DNA of 64,000 nt from Clarireedia homoeocarpa (Eukaryota > Ascomycota > Leotiomycetes > Helotiales > Rutstroemiaceae): NCBI GenBank assembly GCA_001465935.1, contig LNKV01000016.1:434001-498000 (forward strand). The letters run 5' to 3'. Shown here in pieces: positions 1 through 12,440 of this stretch (position 1 is its first letter; every line of letters starts with the position of its first letter). The notes beneath the pieces were generated by a model that did no database searches, was not told the DNA's origin, and saw only the letters and a list, made by a program, of their open reading frames with translations. A program made the translations under genes and the position numbers.

Positions 1-556
1 GTTTGGCTCGAGATGTTTGCTTTTTCCCTCTCGTAAATCGGTGGGAGGGTGGGAGGATGGCATGGCTGTACACTAACTATGACTCTCCTCAGATATTTGT
101 ACTGCGGCCCTGAGGGGCTTGCCCAAGCACTGTAGTAATGATATATTGGTATTATAAACCCGCAGATTGCTCTTCAATTATGATAATATTTTAAGTCTAA
201 AAACTGTGTCTACACATATCAATCACTTGAATCACATCATTAATATTATAAGGATAAAAAGCTTGGTTTGTAATTGAGGGCATGTCAAAAGCTCGTTGGA
301 TGTATTTTGCTTCTAGACCTGACAAAGTTGCGCTAGTGGTCGCTTTCACTAATCAAGTGGCCCTGCACATAATCAAGACATCATTGCGGAAATCGAACCG
401 ACATTGCCTTCCACCACTAACTCCGAAGTCAACGAGGACCTCTTCCAATCTATCCCGCGAGTCTATGAAATAGTGGTCAAAGTCACTGAAAGATACGAGA
501 CAGTGACTTGAATCCTCTTCTTTCCTTTCAAATACAACCAGCAGCTCTAGCCAAGC
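1..556. other. Upstream region of the m-AAA protease gene
   Basis: No gene can be supported here. A 63-codon open frame at 282-473 resembles nothing I recognise. The last part is probably promoter and 5' leader of the protease gene starting at 557. A perfect 9-bp inverted repeat (AAGTCACTG at 480-488, CAGTGACTT at 501-509) lies 48 bases before the start codon and could form a small hairpin in the leader. Confidence 0.5.
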
Positions 557-3376
557 ATGACATCCATGTTACGGCAATCGAGCAATCTTGCTAGAATTTC
601 TCATGCCACCATTCAATCCGCTGCACGGAGTTCCCTTCGCACATCATCTCATGCGCCTCTACTGAGTTCGCGGTTACTCGCACAAAAGGTGCGCGCCTAC
701 TCTTCGAATTTTAATCAACCAAAGAAAGATGGACGTGAGGTAGAATCAAGGAAGAAGACGCCTACGCCGTCTTCCAAGTCGGCTCCTGGGACGGAAAATC
801 TTTACAATGGAAAAACACCTTTGTCGAACCGGGACGAGAATGCGAAGAGTTCAGAGGAAAATGAGACACCATTAGATGAAGGCATGGTTAGGTTGACGGA
901 GGAGGAGCTGAAGGAATTAGAAAATATGATGACATGGTTGACAAAGGGCATGGGGAAGGAGCAGGCGGCCTCGTTGAAGAATTCATTCCGGGACGTAGCA
1001 AAACACGGCATACCAGTAGAGCTCAAGGAGTTATTAAGTAACCACAAGACCAGGCCACTAACTCTATCCGAGACGGCGAAAGTCATGAAACTGGCATTCC
1101 AAATGGCAAAGCGAGTGGCAGAAAAGGAAACATCCAGTAACACAGACTTCCAGTCAAATGAATCGAAAGGCGCATTCGGTGGCGGCAGGCCTCCTCCCGG
1201 AGTGAACAGGAACAGTGCTAAGGGTAGCAACAAGCAAGATGGGTTCAAGACTCCAGAAGTCAAGATCGATATGGGCTCCATCTTGGTGTCGGCCTTCGTC
1301 TCCTACCTGCTGTACAGAATAGTATTCCCGGGCGAGAACGGCAAGGAAATCACATACCAAGAATTCCGGAGCAAGTTCTTTGATAAGGGTCTGGTCAAGA
1401 AGCTTACTGTAGTCAACAAGGACAGAGTGCGAGTAGACCTCCACACCGACGCTGCACAAACAATGTATCCAGATAGTCCTGTTGGAAACCCAAACTTCCA
1501 TTACTACTTCTCGATAGGATCTGCTGATTCATTCGAGCAACGGATGGAACATGCACAAGATGAACTAGGAATCCCAACAGCGGAGAGAATTCCCATCAGC
1601 TATGCAACGGATGGCAATGCATTTGCAATCTTACTGACCTTCGGTCCTACGCTTTTGTTCATCGGCGCAATATGGTACTTCTCACGACGAGCCTCGGCGG
1701 GCGCTGGAGGCAATAGCGGGATCTTTGGAATGAGTAAAAGTCGGGCGAAACAGTTCAATCACGAGACAGATGTCAAAGTCAAATTCTCGGACGTTGCTGG
1801 TATGGACGAGGCTAAGCAAGAAATCATGGAATTTGTTGCCTTTTTGAAGACCCCTGAACAATTCCAGAGATTGGGTGCTAAGATTCCTCGTGGTGCTATT
1901 CTCTCTGGACCACCAGGTGAGTTTCTACCTTCACATCTACTTGCTTTTACACTGCACGACTCCTACCTGTATTTTTTTTTTTTTTTTTTGAAATAACCTG
2001 CTAACAAATTCAGGTACCGGTAAAACGCTTCTGGCAAAGGCAACAGCTGGCGAGTCCCAGGTGCCATTCTTCAGTGTCAGTGGTTCGGAATTCGTCGAAA
2101 TGTTCGTAGGTGTTGGAGCATCCAGAGTCCGTGATCTTTTCGCCACGGCAAGAAAGAGTACTCCATGTATCATTTTCATTGATGAAATTGACGCTGTTGG
2201 AAAGTCCCGTGGCAAGGCAGGCTCATTTGGGGGTGGGAACGACGAACGAGAATCTACGCTTAATCAAATCTTGACTGAGATGGATGGTTTCAATACTGCC
2301 GAGCAAGTGGTTGTTCTTGCTGGTACCAACAGACCTGACGTACTTGACAAGGCTCTAATGCGTCCCGGTCGTTTCGACAGACATATTGCCATAGATCGAC
2401 CAACCATGGAGGGTCGAAAACAGATCTTCGAGGTGCACTTGTCAAAGGTTGTGACTAATGAGGACATTCCATACTTGACTGGACGACTTGCGGCTCTTAC
2501 TCCTGGATTTTCCGGTGCTGATATTGCCAACTGCGTTAATGAAGCTGCTCTCATCGGTAAGCAACCCAGTATAGTTGTGTAATGCAATTACTAACATTGA
2601 TAGCTGCTCGAACATCTGCAACTTCAATTGCTATGGTACATTTCGAACAGGCCATCGAGCGTGTCATCGGAGGTCTAGAAAAGAAGTCACTGGTTCTGTC
2701 ACCAGAAGAGAAGAAGACGGTCGCTTATCACGAAGCTGGACATGCTATCTGTGGTTGGTACTTCAAATGGGCCGATCCACTTCTCAAAGTGTCCATTATT
2801 CCTCGTGGCCAAGGTGCTCTGGGTTATGCGCAATACCTTCCTGCTGGCGACACATATCTCATGAACACGAATCAACTCATGGACCGTATGGCCATGACTC
2901 TTGGTGGACGTGTGTCTGAAGAACTTCACTTTGACACCGTAACAAGTGGAGCAAGCGACGATTTCAACAAGGTCACTCGCCTTGCCACCGCCATGGTCAC
3001 CAAATGGGGTATGTCTCAAAAGCTTGGTACCCTCCATTTCGAAGACAACGAGAACAAGCTTCACAAGCCATTTGCAGAAGCGACAGCCCAGACAATTGAT
3101 TCTGAGGTTCGTCGTATTGTCGATGAAGCGTACAAGAAATGCAAAGATTTGCTCACAGAAAAGAAATCGGAGATTGGCATCATTGCGGAGGAGTTATTGG
3201 CTAAGGAGGTGCTTGGACGAGATGATATGGTCAGATTGTTGGGACCCCGTCCCTTCGATGAGAACAAGGATTTCATCAAATACTTCGGTGGTGGAACTCT
3301 AGGAAAGAGTGCACCACCACCACCTCCGACTGAAGATACCGATGGGCCTGCAGAAGCCCCTAGCCCAGCTATCTGA
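557..3376 (+). CDS. Mitochondrial m-AAA protease subunit (Yta12/Afg3 family)
   Basis: ATP-dependent zinc metalloprotease of the mitochondrial inner membrane, facing the matrix. The family degrades misfolded membrane proteins and processes some precursors. Exons are 557-1916, 2014-2556 and 2604-3376, giving 891 residues. The first intron (97 bases) splits the Walker A motif GPPGTGKT (about residues 451-458) and holds a run of 18 T before a CTAAC branch site. The N-terminus is Arg/Ser-rich with few acids, as in a mitochondrial presequence. Two membrane segments lie near residues 236-256 and 355-376, flanking the intermembrane-space domain. Walker B (IIFIDE) is near 506 and the zinc-binding HEAGH near 677. 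The C-terminus is proline-rich. Length and domain order fit fungal m-AAA subunits; I cannot decide between the Yta10 and Yta12 branches. Confidence 0.96.
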
Positions 3377-4793
3377 GGCATTTCACTTATAGAGTGACGA
3401 GACAGAGGTGGCCGTTATCGTTGTTGGGGAGGTGAAGAGGCCAGTTATTTGTATAGAATCGAGCCTGTGTTTAGGTCTCTTCTCTATCACCACATTATGG
3501 CGATGAAATGGAAGCTGGAAAGTGATGAATGATTTCAACGCATGCGAATGATGGACGAGGGAAAGAAAGAAAGCAAAAGCGAAAAAAACACTTCACTCTT
3601 CTGGAAAAATCTCTTTTGTTCGATGATGATGATGATGATAGCATATGGCATGTGGTTGGGATTTGACTATTTATTAGATGAAGTTGCTGGGCTTTAAGCT
3701 GCTGGAAGATGTAAATCGGATGGTAGTTGGTGATGATGTGAGTGTGTATATGTATTATTATCGTATCGAATGAGAAAGAGAAATGTATGTAAAGTTAAGT
3801 CAAAAATAGAGCAACGCCTACATGCAAGTTTCCACTGATTGTTGGTGTTTTTCTATATTGTGACTCATCATTTCACGGGAAAGGGGCTGATGGGTTTCAT
3901 TGCATATTCTCAAAAAGGTTTCGCGGCACAGGAAAAGGAAAAGGAAAAGAACAAAATCGGAGTTCTGGTTTTGGCTGTTGCATATCTATGGGGGTTCTAG
4001 ATCTTCTTTTCGGGGTCCTCGAAACGAGAATAAGAAACCGTAAGTCTTGCACTACACACGGTGGCCGGAGGCCGTATGATAGGGGTGGTACCCTGGATGC
4101 AGTTCTATCCCCGCTAGGGCTGCAGGCTTGGGGTAACAACGGCAACAATATAGTCGACGGCTTTACGTACTGGAGAGTAAGTGGGTGTGTGCAGGCTGTG
4201 TGGTCAAGTGCGGGTGCGGGCTGCTGGGGAACGGAATCTGGAGTCCTGTGGAGTCGGTTCCTAGTAAATCGGAGGACGGGTTTTGGTGAACAGATACTGA
4301 CTGTACTGTATAGATACATCCAGTCATCTGAAGTCCGGATTACGAGAAACAGTGAATAGATTCTCGCAAACAGAGATTCTCGCAAACAGAAACACGTATC
4401 TCCCACCACGCAGGACGGCTAGAAAAAGTATTTAAAGGAGAGAGACGACGAGGAGAAAAAGGGAAATCTCTCTGTCTGGATATTGTACAGTACCCGCCTC
4501 CGTCCCTTTCGTTTGGTCTGCTGTCCGAGCTTTAAGGTTTAGCTGCAGTTCTGTCGTATGGGTCCGTCCCGAGCACCGATATAGTATTCGTCGAATTTAC
4601 AGGACAAGACGAGACAAGACAAGGCTTGCTTCTTTCTCTTTTTTTTTCCCACTTCGACCAACACTCTACGAAGTTGTGATCCTCACCAACATCATCGAAC
4701 CTTTTCGTTGGAGAAAAGAAGGTTCTTACCTACTTCGCCTTTTGTTTTCCATCTGGTATTTTTGAGTGCTTGATTGCATTCAATACGATAAAG
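3377..4793. other. Intergenic region, 3' end of protease gene and promoter of RRM gene
   Basis: No gene is supported. Several open frames at 3897-4409 overlap on both strands and look like chance. The right part has features of a fungal promoter and leader: a TATTTAAA at about 4428, pyrimidine runs, and purine-rich GACAAGAC repeats near 4597-4622. Confidence 0.5.
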
Positions 4794-6561
4794 ATGGCTA
4801 CTGAACCCGTTACGATTGAGAAGAATTACCTAGAGACTTTATTGAGAAGGTGGGCAAGTTTTCTTGTGGTTGGAGCTGGGCGGATGATGGCCCATATCCC
4901 ATTCTTTTTGTGTGGGAATTTCTATCAGGCTTTATTATGTCCACTGACTTTGATATTTGCCCTTCTGCTACAGAGCTCATTTTGTAAGTACATAGCCATC
5001 TGCCTGAGGAGGGGTGTGCTCAGTTACTTACTGACTATGTGTGACTCTGCAGTATACTACTGCAACTGGCAATGATGTCACAAGTCCTTACCATGGGGAG
5101 ACGATCACAATTCCAAAGAAGGAGCACAATGTTCTGGTGAGCATCACTTGGAGTTTGTGCACGATTGACATTCTGATTAAAGCTGTTGTAGGTACGGCTT
5201 TCTCGAGAATATGGTACGGTTCTAGTTCATGGACGAATATTCATAACTGTAGGGGCTGGGATGCTGATTTCAATATTAGAGAATCTGCGACGAAATCTGT
5301 ATAAAGGTGGCATTGCGGAGGAGACTTTGAATGTAAGTCTCTAAAGCTACGTCGCTGTCTAGGTTGTTTTTGAATATTCCCAGTCTGACTATCAGTTCGC
5401 CTGCAGATCTTAATCAAGGATGATACTCATGGGGATGATAATCCGGCCTCGACTATTCCACCAACGGCTGAAGAGCCCGACAACAGTACTGCGTTCTTGA
5501 CACAAAATCGACCACTATCAGCTCAAGAAACCAATGGCCATACATACACTTTCGGGACGCCCCGTAATGCCAATGGAAGTTTCCAGCCTCGAGATCTCAA
5601 TCACTTCCAAACTCGTGGCTTCCAGCATCAAGACCTTCACTCCCATTCGCATACCAATGGCAATGATGATTTCTCTTATAGCCCGGGTGCGGGAGATGGG
5701 TTTGTGGATTTCGGAAGTGGAAATAATGATTCTCGGCCCAGATCTCAGCGCCCAACGTATGATAAATTCTCTCAGAGGACTGTTCAATTGATGAATCTGC
5801 CAGACGGTGTTACACATCTGGATGTGGTTGAGGCTGTACGTGGAGGGATGTTGTTGGATATCTACCTACGTGCTCATGATCGCACGGCCAGTGTGTCTTT
5901 CTTGGAACAAGCTCATGCGCAAGAATTCTTTCGTCATGTCAAACGGAATGACCTATACATTCGTGGCAGGAGGGTAAGTGCCTTGCAACCCTCGATGCTT
6001 CGGAACATATTGACGAGTTTAGGTTGACATTCGATGGAATGATAGGCAATTCATCTTACCCGGCCATGTTGCGAACAAAGTGGCAATTGGAGCAACAAGG
6101 AATTTGGTCATTCGTCACTGCGCATCCAGGCACACTGAACAAACCATCCGCGACGATCTAGAACATATTCATAACCTTGTCATCATCAAAGTCACGTTCA
6201 AAGGTGACGATGCGTTCATCTCAACTAATTCTGTCCATAATGCCTTGTTCGCTCGTACTTGTATGATGAGTCGCAGGTAGGTTGAAGTCCCATCATATGA
6301 CCATAATGGCTAACCCTTTCCAGCACGTATAAAGGCGCCAAAATCGATTGGGATAGAGATGAATGCGCTGCTCCTCTGGAGAAACGCCAAGAAGCTCGAT
6401 CGGAGTTTCCTATCACGAAGAAGAAGAAGGATTTGCCCGTCGTGAATCGTTTCCAACTGCTCAACATGGACGGTGAAGAAAATGATTCAGATACTGAGAA
6501 CGCCGAGGTAGATGGACTGATTGTCCCCGCCATGGTGTCTCGGGCGGGTGTTCTTGTTTAG
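4794..6561 (+). CDS. RNA-binding protein with two RRM-like domains
   Basis: Eight exons give 436 residues: 4794-4849, 4974-4983, 5053-5136, 5192-5213, 5253-5332, 5407-5973, 6023-6276 and 6324-6561. Exon 2 is only 10 bases (AGCTCATTTT), with good AG and GTAAGT borders, and is needed to keep the frame (product ..LLRRAHFYTT..). The N-terminal 80 residues are helical and leucine-rich, possibly a coiled coil. A Ser/His/Asn-rich linker follows. The first RRM starts at about residue 180 (RTVQLMNLPDGVTHLDVVEA), and the second follows the exon 6/7 junction (VAIGATRNLVIRH..). The architecture resembles the Nrd1/Mrn1 type of fungal mRNA-binding regulators, but this protein has two RRMs rather than four. 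The target RNA is unknown. The start is the first ATG leading into the conserved-looking EKNYLETLLRR segment. Confidence 0.85.
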
Positions 6562-7264
6562 TGTTAGACTGGAAATTTGGTAGAGGGTATCTGTCTATCT
6601 TGGTTTGATGTCCATGTTATATGTTGGGCCACTGAAGTTCTAACGGCTAATTGCATTGCGTTGTTTTTCGAGTATAGTTGGGGGTTTTGAGGCGTTACAT
6701 CAGATTGAATTGGCTTTTATTTAGATACCCTCATTACGTATCTTGCTGCTTTCAATCTCCCTATAAAGTTTGGTCATTTTTCTATTGCGGGTTTGAAATA
6801 GTTCAAACCGCGAATGGTGGTTTTCATTGTGGGCGACAGGGACGGTTGCATTTCTGTAGCGTAGGATGATCTAGACCCAATATTGAGAGTATGCCATAGG
6901 GCGAGCAAATGATAGGACTCTGCCTAGTCTAGCTCCTCGTTCATGCAAGAGGTTCAAACAACTCCACCATAGTGGGACCCAATTCAAGGGTACTCAGATC
7001 TCCTAAAATAGCTCTGCAGTAAAGTAGTGGGTCGACCCTGATGACTTTGCGAGCTTTGTTAGAAACAACAGCACGTGGTGATTATTGGTGTGGCTTATCA
7101 GATTGGCCGCGCACTCACTTGCAGAGAGTTTCACCATGAGAACGGACAACATTTCGACATGATAATTCCATGAATACTCCGAGACACCAACACATAGTTC
7201 AAAGCGCATTCACAAGTCGATACATATAATATGATCACGGATTCGACGTCTGCGAAAGCAATCA
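6562..7264. other. Intergenic region
   Basis: This is the 3' end of the RRM gene and the promoter of the next gene. I see no coding, RNA or repeat feature here. Confidence 0.5.
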
Positions 7265-8911
7265 ATGCCACTCCTTCCTTCCGATAAGTGTGATGACGCA
7301 TGTACAATGCCGGGCATTCATGAAAATCGCTCTCTGAGCTCGGTGTCCTTCTCGACCTTAGCTTTCTCCTCCATTCCTCTCATTCTCACCTTCATTATCG
7401 TCAGTCTGGTCGTGCTGCAGAAACTCTTCCCACTCCTCGCTGGCTTGCAACACTCGAAGGAAGAGCAGCTCCATTACCTTCCCAGCGATGCCCCGCCCAG
7501 TTTGCGACACTCACATGCGGAACATGGCCGGAAAAATGCGCGCGGGAAAGCTATCGCTATCTCGTTCTCGACTACGATTGCGCTAGCGACAGTATTGGCG
7601 GAATTGATACTTTGCGAGATTTCGAATTACCTGAATCCGGCGGCGAGAGCGTTTGCGCTCAAAATTACGGTTCCGACGCTGTTGTTTTTGCTGGTTGTGT
7701 TGATTCCGTTTTTAGAGCTGCAGTCGATCATCGCAGGCTTCGGTTGGTCGTTTAGGAGGGCAAGGAAAGGTGGATTTCCGATAATGGCGTGGGTTATGCA
7801 GGGCTTGGGATTTTCTATATGGTTGATGGGGTTCTGGTGGTTGGGGAAAGGTGTCCCGGGGACATATATTCATACGATGGCTTCGGTCCCTGGACAGGGA
7901 CTTACGGAGTCTTGTTTGAATAGAGTGGGAATTATTGGGATTTCGTTGATGGCGCTGCTTTCGGGCTTTGCTGCTGTCTCCGCGCCGTGGCAGACATTTG
8001 GTGCGAAAACAAGACCGGTTTCTGAGGCGGAGATTGCGAGGAAACAGGCGGGGTTGGATGCTGCGAATGATATGCTTGCTGCGAAGCGAAGTAGGCTGAG
8101 AGCTCTGCAGCGCAAGGTTAACGATCATCCAGCGGAAGGGTTTATGACTAAGGTTATTGGAACCATACGCGGAAATGCCGATGTTCAAGAGTTGAAGTCG
8201 CTGGAGCTTGAGATTTCAGGCCTTTCTTCTATGGCTTTGAGCCTCTCGGCTTCGTTATCGATGTTACAGAATCGCTACACTTTTAAACAGCGCTCTGCTT
8301 CGCCATTTGGGAAAGTTATCCTTACACCTATCTCTTACGCTTTCTCGTTGTATTGTATATATCGTATTGTCACCACTGCGGTTGCCACAACTCGTCGGTT
8401 TCTCCTACCCTCCGACCCAGCTTCCTTCAGCTCCTCGACCACGGATCCCGTCAATCGTATACTATCACTCCTCGCCAAGCACGTCGACCCTACTCTTAAT
8501 CAATTAGCGTGGTCTCGACAAATCTCCTTCCTTCTATCCGGTATCATCCTCCTCGCTTCCTTCAACAGCGTTCTTCAAACCTTCCACATGCTCACAAAAG
8601 TTTCTCCTTCTCTCCTCTACCAAGCTCAAGCGAATCTGGCGCTCATCATCGCGCAGATATCGGCGACGTATGTGATATCGAGTGCGTTACTTCTGAGGAG
8701 CAATTTACCATCAGAGATGAAGAGTGTGGTGAGCGAAGCACTAGGAAGTCCGCTAGAGCCGGGCTTTGTAGAAAGATGGTTCGAGGGCTGGTTTTTGGTT
8801 GCGAATGTTGGGACCGCGTTGGGTATTTTTATAGGGAGGAAACTTGGCGGGGATATGGATGAGTGGGACGAGTGGGAGGGTGATGTGGAGTTAGGTCAGA
8901 AGAGATCTTGA
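7265..8911 (+). CDS. Golgi pH regulator / ABA-GPCR-like membrane protein (GPHR family)
   Basis: Single exon, 548 residues. About eight or nine hydrophobic segments are visible, starting near residues 30-55, 95-117, 133-152, 175-192 and 222-240. They are followed by a soluble, charged coiled-coil segment (EAEIARKQAGLDAANDML.. to about 290), another Leu/Ser-rich helix, and then a C-terminal membrane block. The split into two membrane blocks around a coiled middle is the layout of the GPHR (GPR89) family, whose members are anion channels that acidify the Golgi. The C-terminal block (LLYQAQANLALIIAQISATY..LLLRSNLP) fits the ABA_GPCR domain. A second in-frame ATG at 7307 is a possible start. The protein ends in an acidic tail. 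Confidence 0.85.
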   Translation: MPLLPSDKCDDACTMPGIHENRSLSSVSFSTLAFSSIPLILTFIIVSLVVLQKLFPLLAGLQHSKEEQLHYLPSDAPPSLRHSHAEHGRKNARGKAIAISFSTTIALATVLAELILCEISNYLNPAARAFALKITVPTLLFLLVVLIPFLELQSIIAGFGWSFRRARKGGFPIMAWVMQGLGFSIWLMGFWWLGKGVPGTYIHTMASVPGQGLTESCLNRVGIIGISLMALLSGFAAVSAPWQTFGAKTRPVSEAEIARKQAGLDAANDMLAAKRSRLRALQRKVNDHPAEGFMTKVIGTIRGNADVQELKSLELEISGLSSMALSLSASLSMLQNRYTFKQRSASPFGKVILTPISYAFSLYCIYRIVTTAVATTRRFLLPSDPASFSSSTTDPVNRILSLLAKHVDPTLNQLAWSRQISFLLSGIILLASFNSVLQTFHMLTKVSPSLLYQAQANLALIIAQISATYVISSALLLRSNLPSEMKSVVSEALGSPLEPGFVERWFEGWFLVANVGTALGIFIGRKLGGDMDEWDEWEGDVELGQKRS

Positions 8912-9866
8912 TTGATGGGGGTTCGCTTTTGGGGGTGAGAAAAATTTGTATGATTATTGGAGTTTGGTTTCATTTTATGGGTTGGGTTTGGGCTGACTTT
9001 TTTCATGGAAAGACAGGTGTATCAAGGGTTGACGATATGGTTGATGATGGATGGACGCGATGATTGAAATGATACCTTGCATTTATTAACGGTGTTGGAG
9101 GGGGCAAGCTGTGTACGATTCTTGTATTGGACAACATATATTATACCCATTGTCGATCGAACTCCTAGTGAACTCAGGATACCTCATTGCGTCTCAGATT
9201 GGCAGCATAGTCACTTGTATGCCTTTGTTTCAAAACGCTCAATGTGAATGAAGTATCTCTCTGGATCGATGATTCTGCTACACTCTTTCAGTCTCCCTCT
9301 TCAGACGACAGACAAATCTCTCCCTCGATTTCCTCTCACCCTATCATTCAAATAACCCTAAACACCTCAACTTTCGTCTGAAATATCCGATCACTCTAGC
9401 AAATGGGAAGGGAATACCATAGCAACCGATAGATAGATTGATTCACCAAACAATCAACAACAATAGCGTCATCTAGCATCATGAACATCGATTCTCAAAA
9501 TTCACTTTCTATTTTCCAAATCCCTTTTGCTCTTTGAACTATTTTCTTCTTCTGCTTTCGTACATTTCTCTCTCCCCCTCTCTCTCCCTTCAGGATTAAT
9601 ATCGTCGAGTTATTGCTGATCTTTAGATCTCTCTCTCTCTCTCTCTGCCAGCACTTTTGCTACCCATCGACGTTGGCATCGTCCTTGAAGATACTTGCAT
9701 CTAACGGTTTAAACAAGTGTTTCGATCTTGAAGATTACTTCTTGCTTACTTACTTACTTGCTTCCCATCTCAGCCCAGCATCTATCTGCCTTTCAACAGC
9801 TCACAAAACTCCCCGCTCTAACGTCTAAACCAAACCGACTCAAACAACACCACTAAGCAAATAACA
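8912..9866. other. Intergenic region with pyrimidine-rich promoter
   Basis: No gene is seen. The right half (about 9280-9860) is rich in CT runs, including a (TC)n stretch near 9629-9646, which is common upstream of fungal genes. Confidence 0.5.
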
Positions 9867-11346
9867 ATGTCTCCGCCACCTACAGTTCTCCGCAGCAAAC
9901 CTAAATCCCACGTCCGCATCTCCTTCACTGACTGGGTTCTCGGTGGGTCGCTTCTTTCTACTTACTCGGCGCCTGCGACGCCCTCACAGCAAAGAGATGC
10001 GAGTCGGGTGCGGGTGACGGCGGGGAAGGATCGGAAGGGGAGGAGTGTGGTTGTGGTGGGGGACAAGAGGCTGGTTGGGGATGAGGGTTTGTGTGGGGAT
10101 TGGAAGGGTGATGGAAATGGAAATAGGGTGGAGGTTATGGTTGTGAGGAGGGGAAGGAAGAAAGCGGTGGAGAGTGTGGGGAGTGGAGGAGAGGGGGGGA
10201 AGAAGGGGGAGGAGAAGAAGGATGAGAAGGTAGAGGGAGAAGAGAAGAAGGACGAGGGGAAGGGGGGAGAAGAGAAGAAGGAGGAAGAGAAGAAGGATGA
10301 GGAGAAGAAGGATGAGAAGAAAGACGAGGAGAAGAAGAATGAGAAGAAGAATGAGAAGAAGGATGAGAATAAGGACGAGGAGAAGAAGGAAGAGGGAAAG
10401 GAAGAGGAGAAGGTGGAAGAGAAAGGTAAAGATCATAAACCCTTTCCATATCCAAAATTGTAAAATCTAATCTCCAACCCCAGCACCAGAAGCAGAAGCA
10501 GCCTCCGCCCCAGCCAAAGAAAAGCCCGCAGAAGAAGAACAAGAAAAGAAGAAAGAAGACGAACCGGCTCCCGCCCCCGAAGCAGCTGCGTCTACGGAGC
10601 CAGCAAAAGAAGAAGATAAAGTAAACGAGTCCGGATGGACCGAAGCCAAAGATGATACATTGAGGAAGATGAAGAAGGAGAACAAGACGTGGAAGGAGAT
10701 CGTTGCGGAGCTGGGTATGAGCAAGAAGAATATCGTGGCTAGATGGAAGGAGTTGCAGACGTTCGGGAAGGATAAGGATAAGGTGGTGGGGGGCGAGGGC
10801 GAGGGGAATAGTAATAGTAAGGGTGTTAGTGAGGAGGAGAAAGAGGGAGATGGGGAAAAGGAGAAGGAGAAGGAGGGAAGTGGAAATGGAGATAGGAAGG
10901 ATGCTGAGGTTATGATGAGTGGTGGAGATGGTAATGGAGATGATAAGGACAAGGAGCAAAGCCAATCAAACGAAGACGACGACACGCCCACACAACCTCT
11001 CCGAAACAGCCCCAAACTCCGAACCTGCCCCCACAGCTGCTGCACCCTCTCCCCGCCAACTTCTCCAACCTCTTCATTGTCATCCTCCAAACCCAAAAAG
11101 CAAACACACATTTCCTTCTCCCACTCCGACAACCAAATTCAAGACCAAAACAAACCCCACAACCCCCGTCGTCTCCAGCCCGACCACATCTGGTCGAAAG
11201 AAGACTGCGATACCCTGCAATACCTACTAGACCGACACTCGAATACGCAGTGGTTGCAGCTGCAGGCGGGATTCTATAACGTGACGGGACGGATGGTGAA
11301 TGCGGAGTTTATTGAAGGGAAGTTTAGGCGGGATGGGTGTGTGTAG
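9867..11346 (+). CDS. SANT/Myb-like domain protein with long Glu/Lys-rich tract
   Basis: Two exons, 9867-10425 and 10484-11346, give 473 residues; the 58-base intron has a GTAAAG donor. The N-terminus (about 60 residues) is not recognised. Residues about 100-190 are almost only E, K, D and G, encoded by a purine-only DNA tract. After an Ala/Pro/Glu linker comes a helix-turn-helix-like segment, GWTEAKDDTLRKMKKENKTW then KEIVAELGMSKKNIVARWKEL (about 240-280), which reads like a Myb/SANT repeat. A second Trp-rich helical segment ends the protein (DHIWSKEDCDTLQYLLDRH to KFRRDG). The domain suggests chromatin or DNA binding in the nucleus. I do not know its targets. The middle Ser/Pro/Thr-rich part could equally well be read in another frame, so a missed intron there is possible. 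Confidence 0.75.
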
Positions 11347-12440
11347 CTTGGGGATAATGGTGGGGTGGAGGTGGGGGCTTTGTGTGGGGAGGTGGAAGGA
11401 GAGGGGGGGGAAGAGGTAAAGGGGAGGGGTATGAAATATGAAAGGAATTCAGCTGCGTAATGAAAAGGGTTTGGCCGGGGGAGGGGAAAGGGACGGGAAA
11501 AGGGTTTAGGGAGGTTCGAGGGTAGGAGAGCGTGGTTGTCTGCTTTTCTTCTTCCTGTGCTGCAGTTATGGTGTTTGTTTTTTTTTCTCTCATGAGCGAT
11601 GAGGATTTCCTCCTTTTGTTTTAATCGTTGGCATCGAGACAATATGGTTTGTTGAAATGGGTGAATTGATAGATTGATCGGTTTTCGGTCTGGATCCTTT
11701 TCTTTTTCCAACGAGTAGACGTGGAGGTATGCGAGGAGTTTAAGATTCCTGATTCGAATATCCTTTCGCTCTGGTCTGCGCTCCCGGGGGGAGGGGATTT
11801 AAATTCATTGTGGTAGAGCTTGAGATAGACTGGAGGTAGATGAAATGCGACTGAGTTTGGTTTTAAGGCACTGTGCAAGGATTGAGCAGCCCAAGTTCGT
11901 GCAATCACCTGCTCATTAGAATGCACAATATAGGCCATAAACTGTAAAACCAGAATACCACATCACCGGACTGAGACCGCCACGGCGCGGAACACCTGCT
12001 ATTATCTGCAGCATATCTTTGTGTGCAAGAATTGCTGCAAGACATAGACATGATCAGTAGCCTCCTCGAATGTGTGAGATGATTAATTATAATGTGCATG
12101 ACATTAACTTGACTATTAGTAGTAACATGATGTCCATGTGGACACACGTTGATGGGTATATTAACAAACAATCTGCCTTTGTAACAAAGCAGATCTTCCT
12201 CTCAATGTCTTCTCTTCTCCGGAAGACACCAAATATAATACATTTGCACGAGATCCGCTCCATCCATGCTGTCGGTTCTACCCATGACTTGTATCATCAT
12301 TAGATTCGTGAACGGTGCTCGTATTCTTCGCCTTTTTCAGAGCGTTATGCTTGGACCCAGAACTTGACGAATTGCGCCATTTGCTCCAAGTAATGTGGAT
12401 TTTTTTTCCAGGATCGTTTTGATATTCAAAATTGCACCTC
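11347..12440. other. Intergenic region between convergent genes
   Basis: Convergent 3' ends of the SANT-like and 14-3-3-like genes lie here. No coding region, RNA gene or repeat is supported. The left side (11350-11530) is strongly G-rich on the + strand. Confidence 0.5.

Noticed and set aside
3897..4409. 170-codon minus-strand frame after the m-AAA gene
   Set aside because: A + strand frame of similar length overlaps it, neither has recognisable motifs, and both sit in a typical intergenic stretch.
9984..11132. Long minus-strand frames opposite the SANT-like gene
   Set aside because: They are Leu- or Ser/Pro-rich mirrors of the purine-only coding tract and lack any domain.
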